Shown here: piece after piece, positions 33,030-41,779 of the stretch
Layout: every line of letters starts with the position of its first letter
How positions within the stretch are numbered: position 1 is the stretch's first letter
Origin: Trichobilharzia regenti
Taxonomy: Eukaryota > Platyhelminthes > Trematoda > Strigeidida > Schistosomatidae
DNA: 64,000 bases
NCBI GenBank assembly: GCA_944472135.2
Contig: OX235267.1
Coordinates: 39,463,312 to 39,527,311 of the forward strand
Direction: 5' to 3'
Position numbers and translations under genes: made by a program
Notes under the pieces: generated by a model
Told to the model about the DNA's origin: nothing
The model's input: only the letters and a program-made list of their open reading frames with translations
The model's database searches: none

Positions 33030-34145
33030 ATCCGTCAAAAAGAAAATTTTCTTCGCTGCAACCGTATTTTTAATAATACATATGCATGGATCAATAATAC
33101 TCCAGTGCAAAATATGTAATCAAACAGAAGGTTCACACCTTCTGTGAAATCACCACTATTTCCAATCTTAGCACATATCTTTATGGATAGTTGAAGGAAT
33201 TTAGCTCTCCCTAGTCTCTTCACACACCTAAACTCAGTAAAATAATTCACATTTGAATCAGAAAATGAATAAGGAGAATTAACTATGGTGTTAGACTGTG
33301 AAATAAAAAGAACGAAGGAAAGTAAACTATACACTAGCGTTTATAAAAAGTCAAGGCATCTCATCCATTATCTGGGAAGGCAGGCTTAGGTTAAGCGTCT
33401 AATAAACTGAGCAATGACTCTCGGTAGCACATTAAAAGACCTTAATGATGAACTGTGATGGAAAGAGAAGAAGAATCGGTGTTAAACAACTATCCCAAAA
33501 AAATTCATGAACAAGGAAAATAAAAATAATAGTGAAAGTAGTAACGATAACATAAACAAGAAAGAATTGAGGCTATCTACAGTTTTACCATATAAGGAAG
33601 GGATATCAGAAACCTTATAGACGATTTTTAGTAGAGCAGGAATTAGAGTGGCATTGAAACATATAAACTTACTCAAGAATAAGGTGTGTAGGTTGAAGGA
33701 CCTTGTTGACCCAAATAGACAAAATAATATAATTTACAAAATACCTTTCAATGACTGTTAGGTTGATGAGGGATAATCTGATTATCAGAAAATAAGTATA
33801 TAGCTAACTGTAGAACGACTGACCCCACGAAGATGAGCAATTTACAAAACAAAAATCAACAATTCCGATGTATGCTCAAAGACACAACGACCAAGTAGGA
33901 GAGGGCAGAGATACAAAAGTAATGTAGGCAGGTGAAGGGAAACAGGTTGATTGCTGAAACTTTATTCATTGAGCCTACACATATGTAACACATGCTGTAG
34001 AAATGACCTAACGCCAATACCAGAGATATGGAAAATATTACGATCAGTCAAATCAAAGGATAAGAAATGTTTCATCCCATTGTTTTTTATTTCAGTTTAT
34101 ATTATCACATTCCAAGCATTCTATTTTTTTTATTTTACTGACTAA
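33030..34145 (+). pseudogene. YVDD-lineage PLE: thumb, linker, GIY-YIG start
   Basis: Readings include GKLYTSVY-like (near 33320), VLPYKEGISE (33580-33610), NKVCRLKDLVDPNRQNNIIYKIPF (33680-33750, start of the GIY-YIG motif) and a decayed C-terminal part at 33840-34070. All are broken by stops and frameshifts. The tail continues at 34816-34975 and 35378-35560 beyond SINE and RTE insertions. Confidence 0.65.
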
Positions 34146-34184
34146 AACTTTTGTTTCCCATCTCATTACGTTTTAAGGATTTCA

Positions 34185-34365
34185 ATGTGAATTGATATTG
34201 GTTAGAGGATCATTGGAAAACCAGCCAGGGATTACTGGACAGCTATTTTGTCCTAGTTTGGGATGCTTTAGTAGTACACAACCATCACCAGGGTTCCAAC
34301 ACAAGATCTTTTGGTCACAAGGGGAGCTCGTAGACCCTTAGGCCACTGGAACCCGATTAATTCCT
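34185..34365 (-). mobile_element. Hammerhead SINE, family B (minus)
   Basis: The tail (TGAATTGATATTGGTTAGAG), ribozyme remnant and head complement. Joined to a plus unit at 34366. Confidence 0.75.
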
Positions 34366-34815
34366 TGCGAACCAATACTTGAATGTCAGTGTGATGTTCA
34401 CTAGTGACTGGCCTTATTCAGGTAAGTAGTTATCTGGGGTTCTAGTGGGAAGTCATGATCAGCGGCACACAGCAGGTTGGATGTGAGGATAAATACTCGC
34501 CAGCAATGACACTGGCTAGTGATCGCGTTGTATCTTGAATAGACGGAATTCGGAGTTCATCGGCTGGTTATTGGTTAGGCTGCCAGTGGCTGAATGGTCT
34601 ACGAGCTTGCTAGCCTTGTAACTAGAAGGACCTGGATTCGAACACTGGCGGTAGTTGTGTACTGTCAGAGGGTCGCAAACTGGGGCTTAGCAGTTGTCCA
34701 GCACTCCGAGGCTTTCCAGTTGTCCAGCACTCCGAGGCTTTCCAGTTGTCTTCCTTTAACTGATGTTAACTCATGATTAAATCCGGGAACCAATCAAATC
34801 CCTGCAAACTAACAC
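34366..34815 (+). mobile_element. Hammerhead SINE, family B, unit with repeated ends
   Basis: Begins with CCTTGCGAACCAATACTTG and ends with CCCTGCAAACTAACACT, so its ends are similar. It contains the 5' module, the head (34575-34640), a mutated ribozyme and an internal tandem duplication (34688-34745). Confidence 0.7.
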
Positions 34816-35560
34816 TAGATTACCATTGTGTTTTATTGACAACACTCATCTTATTTTCCCATCTTGTTGTATTCACATTTCTGCATGTAGTTTATCTTCC
34901 TATAATCTGTTTCACGCATGACTGTTGAACTTGTATATTGACCTTTTATTTATTGATTCATATGTCTAATCATCATCAACAGCCGCCTTCGCTCAATACT
35001 CAAGATCAGATGGCCGGCCAGAAAAGATCAGCCACAGGGATCTCTGGTGAAGAGCGAACCAACCAGGAACTGATTGTGCAACAAATAAACAGGAAGAAAT
35101 GGAGATAGATTGGACTGACCATACTCTGAGGAAACAAACCATCAAGTAACATCACTAGACAAGCCATTGCTCGAGTGGAACTCGAAATGTAAGCGGCGAG
35201 TTGGTCGTCCCACGGTGGGGTGATTTGGAGGAGGTTATGTGAATAAAAGATGAAAGCATGTGGGCAGACCTGAAGCCAGGTGAAAACTTTAGCAAGGAAC
35301 CGAACGCAATGGAGACGTGCAGCTGAAGCCCTATGTTCCACTAGGAATTAAAGGAAATAATAATATATATATTAATAATGTCTAATCATCAGTTCGGTAT
35401 TCATGTATATAAATGAAGCTGGAAAGTTGTGTGAGTACTTTGATATGAAAATGTCAGCAAAAGTAAACTGTACTCGAAACGTTATCATCAGTAAATATTA
35501 CTGTATAACAGTATATAATTTGAACAAGTAAATTTAATCTGTGATAGAATTATACTCTCT
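34816..35560 (+). repeat. PLE 3' tail interrupted by an RTE insertion
   Basis: 34816-34975 continues at 35378-35560 with ATAAATGAAGCTGGAAAG, CGAAACGTTATC and CAGTAAATATTACTG, motifs of the PLE tails at 4554-4718 and 32430-32535. Confidence 0.6.
34976..35377 (+). pseudogene. 5'-truncated RTE insertion with 14-bp TSD
   Basis: A short RTE copy (from the NNCLRSILK region to the 3' end and an AATAATATATAT tail) flanked by ATGTCTAATCATCA at 34962-34975 and 35378-35391. It sits in a PLE tail. Reverse-complement stops abound, so it is non-coding. Confidence 0.9.
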
Positions 35561-36119
35561 TCTTATATCAGTTAATCTAAATGAATTTCATATATTTGGT
35601 TTCCTTGATGAATTTCGATAGAGAAAGGAAGACCAGGTTTTCAGTATAAAATGATAGCACCATTCTCTTCCACAGGTTCTCATCAGCTGCTGCAAACTAC
35701 CTGAAATTACAGTGGTTATAAACAACGACATTTCATACTTCATTGTTTGAAAGGTAATAAAGAAAAAAACATTATAAGATGAACGCATCCGGAATATAAG
35801 CATTACAATTATTTTTAGTTCAAGTCACCATCAATTTATATGCTACCAAACTATGAAAAAAAAAGTGGGGAGGGGCACTAAGAGAAGACAGAAAACAGAA
35901 AAATGCGATCAACAGTGTTAGCTTGTACGTGTAAAAAGCAACTCAATAAGGTTAAAGGCCATCCAACTGAAAACTTGATTGGCTGATCTGAGCTCACTAA
36001 TGTGTATATGACTGAGGATCTGGTCTTGCTTTCTGTATCAAAATACATTTATTGAGGTATTAGCTTGACTGATTAAAAATGCTCATTAAAATGTTTTTTT
36101 CAAAAGAATGGTTACTAAA
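35561..36119. other. no gene recognised
   Basis: AT-rich spacer. Confidence 0.4.
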
Positions 36120-36835
36120 CAAACAATATGCTTTTCATACATTTATTCCCCTTAATGAATTTGAACAAAGCAAGAACTAAAGTTTTAGTAGAATAAAATG
36201 GTATCATCTTTTATTTCGTTACCTTCTCGTCAGCTGCTTACATGGCAATATGCTTTTCCATAACCCCTTCTTCATCAGGTCCTACAGTTATATATACACA
36301 CATTATAGCGAATGAATGAATCAGTGTTGTGAACAACATTATTGTCGTTTAAATAACATCGAATCAATAATATTGACAGATTACAGCTCAATAGCATCAA
36401 CATAAAATAAGCTGAATGTCAGAAAAATTAGGAAAGATAATATTACAAATTCATGAATTTATAGTCTCTACTGAAGACCAGCCAGGGCAGTAGTATTGGC
36501 TGACTGAACTTGTTTACTTTACACATAAAACACCAGTTGTTTCAGGCGAATCACAATAACCTCTGCTGTTCGAAGTATGTGGTATCTGAATGCTTTTGGC
36601 AGTTTGTTTGGTACCCGTAAGATGATAGAAAAGGATTCTTCAATGCCGGCTGGCACTGTGGACGGTTTGGATCAGATGATCTAATGTCAAACTGTTGATA
36701 GTATTTACTGGTAGATGTTCCAGAGTGAGCACGAAAAATCAAGTTCCTAGAGCAATGGCCAATATAAATCGGTTCACCAGAAGCGCAGTTTAATTGGTAG
36801 ATACAATTAACTTTGATGAAAATAAACACTGTACG
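36120..36835 (-). pseudogene. PLE remnant: GIY-YIG domain plus hammerhead tail
   Basis: The minus frame 36551-36829 reads NCIYQLNCASGEPIYIGHCS, a recognisable GIY-YIG motif (CIYQLNC...IYIG), and an RAHSGT-like stretch, ending at a stop. The tail 36120-36260 matches the hammerhead arm at 12845-12960. It lacks the reverse transcriptase, so it is 5'-truncated. It shows that the hammerhead tail belongs to a GIY-YIG PLE family with at least two copies here. Confidence 0.75.
36168..36240 (-). ncRNA. Hammerhead motif in PLE tail, core-mutated
   Basis: The box CTGACGA (36227-36233) is intact and the helix II arms AATAAAA/TTTTATT pair, but the second box reads AAAAC instead of GAAAC. Helix I AGCAG/TTGCT is kept. 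Probably inactive. Homologous to 13801-13872. Confidence 0.6.
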
Positions 36836-36884
36836 TTCAAAATGTTATTCTTTTTTATTCAAATATCGATAACATCGAGGAGAA

Positions 36885-36985
36885 AAAGAACTTAGAGAAG
36901 ATGGAAGTGGTGAAAATAGACAACAACAAACGACAACAACAAGCACCAATCACTCTCAACCACAGGAATATAGAGGAATATAGAG
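36885..36985 (+). pseudogene. RTE-type LINE micro-fragment (poly-Q region)
   Basis: KMEVVKI-like codons followed by CAA repeats and an ITLNHR segment, parallel to the region at 37670-37735. Confidence 0.5.
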
Positions 36986-36989
36986 GAAT

Positions 36990-37350
36990 TCAACTAGAAT
37001 TAGTATGATTGACCCTGATAAGTTGATTAATCTAGAAAAGTCTCAGCAGTTCCATTGCTTATAAACAAACAATAGAGTAGGCTGAGTTGAAGACCTTAAA
37101 TTGCAATAGAATTAAGTGGAGGTTATTCACCAAAATCTATGTTTTCATCAAATCAATACCAGAAACATGTGCAATCGAAACGGCGCAATGCCTACAATAG
37201 ATGAATGGAAAATGACAATCGACAACCGGATGGAGTAGAAGTGCATAAAGTTAATTGTGAAGTTGTATGAATTCATTGATATGATTATGAACAATAAACT
37301 ATGATTGAAACGTTGTCTTTCGATTGTTAATATTGTCTCAGTGAATATTA
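36990..37350 (+). pseudogene. YVDD-lineage PLE 3' end and tail
   Basis: Reads MIDPDKLINLEKS, then CNRNGAMPTIDEW, then the tail GATTATGAACAATAAACT and GAAACGTTGTC, all matching 5385-5900 (minus) and 62040-62330. Confidence 0.65.
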
Positions 37351-37377
37351 CATCAAGTAAACGCACCTAATATAGGT

Positions 37378-38320
37378 CAAAAACCTCAGTGAAGCATTTG
37401 AAGTCAATACTGGAGTCAGACAGGGCTGCCTGACTACTACCAGCCACGACGATATTCGTAATTGTGGTGGACTGAATTATGAGAAAGATTGTGGGGTGGG
37501 GGCAAGAGAACAAGAATACGTGTTGGAATGACAAGGAGACTCTAAAAGATCCGAATTTCACGTGTTGATGATTTATGTCGAATGTCAAGAACACTCGAAG
37601 ATATACAGGTGTAAGCCAACACACATGGCAGAGGAAGTAGCAATGACAGAACTTAAGGTAAAGGTAAGGAAGATAGAGGTGATAAAGATAACCAACCGAC
37701 CAACAGCAACAACCACCAATCACTCTCAACAGCAGAAATTTGAAAAATAAAATTTGAAATCATTACAACTACAGCTGGCAGTTGGCATAGATGGGGATCT
37801 CAAATTCAGCCAAGGTTAGAAAGTCAGCAGAGATCTTCGTCACTCTGAAGTCAGTTTGGAAGTTTGCCGAACTCAGAATGAAGAACACCAATGTTGTCAG
37901 TCTTCCTATATAAGACGGAAATTTGGTACCCACATCACCAGAAGTATATAATACAGGCTACTTTGAAATTTTATCAACAGCTGCTTTTGTCAACTCCACA
38001 ATGAAAATCAGATGATTTTCCAGGAAGAATTAGCAACAAGAAACTCTTGGAACGAACCATTCAACAAATATTCCGAAGAAAACAGAGACAGAACGCGGAT
38101 ACTCTGTGGAGACTGTTGGATGATATAGCAAGCTAGCCCCTTGAAAGAGATGCTATTGGGAAATGACGAGTTCAATGTGTATCCCAGTGTGACATGGTAG
38201 AGATCGTGTGGGCAGAAGAAGATGAGAGATTATGGGCAGTGGTGGGGTCAGCTGAAAAGGACCGCAGAGAATAGAAAAAAGTTGGAACATGCTACTGAAA
38301 CTGGGGGAGATACTAATTAA
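37378..38320 (+). pseudogene. RTE-type LINE, diverged subfamily, RT to 3' end
   Basis: Starts at EAFEVNTGVRQGC (37385-37425), then a decayed catalytic region near 37560, the KLKVKVRKIEVIKITN strand with CAACAGC repeats, and later SVWKF-like and C-terminal parts, ending near 38320. The FADD box is destroyed. Confidence 0.7.
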
Positions 38321-38339
38321 AAAACAATAACTTAGGATC

Positions 38340-38680
38340 TTCAAGTGTTGGTTTGTAGGGATTTAATTGGTTTCAGGATTTCATCATCAGCTAACATCGT
38401 TTAGAGAACCCATTGGAAAACCTGGGAGTACTGGACAGCTGTTTTGTCCTAGTTTGGGACTCTTCACAGTACACATCTAGCGGGATTCGGACCTTCCGGA
38501 TACATGACGACCTCGTAGACAATTAAGCCACTTGGACCCGATCCAATGGCCCATGAATTCTAACTTCTGCCAATTCACAGCATAGTGCAACCTCTAAGCA
38601 ATGTCTTCGGCAAGTATTTATCCACACACTCGACCTGCTGCACCTTACTGGTCACAACTTTATGGTGCTTAGTAGCATAT
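38340..38680 (-). mobile_element. Hammerhead SINE, family B, full-length unit (minus)
   Basis: Tail at 38340-38420, ribozyme 38435-38480 (helix I, II and III readable but one base of the CTGAAGA box missing), head complement 38485-38540, 5' module to about 38680. About 340 bp, similar to the known S-alpha repeat length. Confidence 0.8.
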
Positions 38681-39964
38681 GATGCTAAAAACAATTTTTT
38701 CATCAAAGTGATGAACTTTCACAATCAATAACAACCACTTGATTAAACGAAATAAAGATGAATAGACTTTCTGACCTGATAAAACAATAGAAGCATTCTG
38801 AAAGCTGTTTTTTCTGAATATTTAAATCACTATCGCCCAGTAATCAGAATAGTTTACATTTCAAAGCAGAGTGTCTTTAGGCATCGTATATATTCAGTTG
38901 GGCTGGACTGTTGAAACATTGTTGACAAAGGCGGTAGAAGGATAGGAAGAACTGAAAGTACAAATTGACAAAACGGTACACACTAATTTTCCTCCTTCGG
39001 CTTATTTAACTTTGTTTTTGTTTATGAAATCAGTGACATAATGGTTGTTCTGCGAAAGTCTATTTTTTTACTTTTTAAATTTATATTTTGACCTCTGAAT
39101 AAATATCATGTGATTTATTGTTAATATTTCGACTTAATTAATAAATAACAAGAGCAACCTATTTTCTTGAGGTTATTATCCCTATTTTGTTTTGCCCCAA
39201 GAATTTGTTGTGTACATTTCGGCCGGATACTTTGAAGTTTCTATAGTGATTGGGGTGATTTTACGGGAAAGAGTCAGTAGCCATAGGCTCAGAGTTCCCT
39301 CCTTTGCAGACCTGTAAATTAGGCCTGGATTAGCAACATGAAACTCTAGCAGCGAACCGACCAAAAGCCTTTTGCCCCAAAACATCTAAAAAGGGATTTT
39401 ACATACGCTGAGGAGACCACTGGGTGACATTACACGCCGAACGTTGAAGTTACAGCTGAAGGAGAAACGCTAAATGGAGCTGGGATCCGAGATTATACCA
39501 TGACGAAGATTATCTGAGGAGAAAAAGAAGTCTAATGCAGTTAATCCACAAAGCACTGCAACGAATAAGATGAAGTGGAGATAAGCTGTTGAATCCCTCA
39601 TATCCCATTCGGATTCCAAGAGAATAATGATAATAATATACGGAGTTGTAACTTACAGATTTACGGAGAAGACGATTTCTAAATATTCAAGTCTACGTTA
39701 GTGCGTCAAGCATTCATTTCGATTCATGAATAACCTCATCCATATATTAGTGAAAATTAACGACCTAGCTCAGTGAAGAGGTTATTTTCGGTAAATCCAT
39801 TTTCCTCTTTAGTCAGTCAACCCATAAGAAGAGTTAGATAAGGGTATTAGAGTTACATAATAAGATAAATAATTTAATGAGTGAATTGTAGTCAGGATGC
39901 AAATAGAAACGAAGGGAAACATGGAATTATATAAGACTTCTTAAGAAATACAGGAATTTTGTTT
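38681..39964. other. no gene recognised
   Basis: 1.3 kb spacer. Open frames have no recognised domains. Confidence 0.4.
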
Positions 39965-40125
39965 GTTTGAATGATTAGAGGATTTCATCTTGAACTGACG
40001 TCAGTTAGAGAACCACTGGAAAGCCAGCTGGGATTACTAGACACCTGTTCCGTCTTCATCAGTACATACCCACCACCAGGCTTAAAACCCAAGACATTCT
40101 GGTTACAAGGAGAACTCGTAGACAA
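39965..40125 (-). mobile_element. Hammerhead SINE, family B (minus)
   Basis: The tail, a shortened ribozyme (helix II deleted) and the head complement. Head to head with 40135-40400. Confidence 0.75.
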
Positions 40126-40134
40126 TTGCGAAGA

Positions 40135-40400
40135 GGTCGCACCATGTCAGGAATTGCCAGAAGTTAGAATTCATGGGCTGGCCATTGGATCGCGTGTCAG
40201 TGGATGAATGATCTACGAGGTCGTTATCCTTGTAACCAGAAGGTCCTGGGTTCGAACCCCGGTGGTGTATAGGTGCTGCTGAAGAGTCTCAGACCAGGCT
40301 GGCGAAATAGCTGTCTAGTGCTTCCAGGTTTACCAGTGGTTCTCTAAACGATGTCAGATCATGATGAAATCCCCCAAAACAATTTTTTTTTTCAATCCCT
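40135..40400 (+). mobile_element. Hammerhead SINE, family B (plus)
   Basis: Head with GGGTTCGAACCCC at 40249-40261, ribozyme 40273-40321, tail with ATGATGAAATCC and a T9-like run. Confidence 0.8.
40273..40321 (+). ncRNA. Hammerhead motif with both core boxes intact
   Basis: GTGCTG, CTGAAGA (40279-40285), a helix II of weaker pairing, GAAA (40304-40307), TAGCTG, TC, TAGTGC. Helix I pairs with G-U wobbles. Of the family-B copies this keeps both boxes and a full-length helix II segment. Confidence 0.55.
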
Positions 40401-40609
40401 ACAGAGCCAATATTTGAAAATACAAGAATGGCGAGGAGTTAGAAAAACAGACAAACAAATCCCCTGTGAGAAATATGCCTTACAACAGTTTGAAACAGAA
40501 CTTCAATATAATGATGCTTACCTACTCATATTCATAGATATGTAGGAATGCGATCAAACCTTAGCTTCTGCTTAGAATCTGTGATTCTTTTTTTCCATTG
40601 CCTTCGGTT

Positions 40610-41265
40610 GCAAGCAGAATGTAGGACTTCAGCATGACATATCCACTTCATTCCCCCTTTTGGATGGTTCCACAGCTGCAAACAAGATTTCATTTCCCCT
40701 TCACATAATCTCCTCTAAGTCCTTCTCAGTTCAAACTCATCTTTTACCGTCGGGATCAACCACCAGGGCATGTAATGTTATGTCAAACAATATTCTCTTT
40801 AGAGTATGTTCAATACGTCTCAGTTCCATTCTAGATGTTGGTTGGGTAAGAGGTGGTTGGTTGGTTCGTTTTCCAAGCTCTTTGTTACTTCCTCTTTCAA
40901 GTTAGCCATCTCATCTTCAGAGTCAAGTCTGGTAAAGAAGCCGTTGATGAAGATCTGCAGTAGCCTGTTGGAAGTATATTTGTTGATATACACGTCAAGT
41001 CTCCAAGTCGTATACAGGCACAGACTCATTTGACAATAGCGTAGAAAATACGAATCTTCTTCATTGAACTAAGTGCCGCAGAATTCAACACTCATTTTAG
41101 AGTAATCAAGGTCTACCCATTTTTTCCGATACTCGATGGCTTTGACATCCACATACGTGCTGCCTTCAGTTGAAGTAATGTTGCTTATGTAAATGCAGGA
41201 TCTGTCATTCTTTAGATTTCTCTAGCTAATAATGATCGATGCTTGTTGTTATTGATGGTTAGGTA
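40610..41265 (-). pseudogene. RTE-type LINE, diverged subfamily
   Basis: Minus-strand 3' half; the frame 40820-41029 reads a TTWRLDVYINKYTSNRLLQIFIN segment equal to the NKLQTFINN region. Broken elsewhere. Confidence 0.65.
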
Positions 41266-41279
41266 TTGCCAACAGTGTA

Positions 41280-41590
41280 CATTAAATATTCAAATATTAT
41301 TTAAAGAACCACTAAAAACCAACTGGGAATACTGGACAGCTGGAAATGATCGACAGTACGTACTCATGACTGAGGTTCGAACCAAGGACTCTCAGGTTAC
41401 AAGGCAAGCTAGCTAGTAGACCATTCAGCCATTAGGACCGGATTCAATGACTAGCACATGAATTCTAACTTCTACCAATTCGTGATTTTAGTGCAAACAC
41501 CGACCAATGTCATCGGCAAGAACTCCATTCCGATTCCCCGTTAGATGGATTCCACTAGTCACGAATTCTTCACGACTAAATTCAGGCAAT
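41280..41590 (-). mobile_element. Hammerhead SINE, family B (minus)
   Basis: Tail truncated, ribozyme lacks its centre, head complement at 41375-41450, and the 5' module to about 41590. Confidence 0.7.
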
Positions 41591-41779
41591 TTCGTCTTGT
41601 AGGCAGTCACTAGCAAGAATCAAATATCAACCTGTGGGCTAACCTGAAACAAATAGAATTCCTACAAAATAGTTCTTGAAAATTCAAACATCACGGATGA
41701 GAAAGAAAAAGAAGAAGAAATATCAAACATTACTAAAACTCTCAAGCAAAACAACTTATTATTATTATTATTGTATCCT

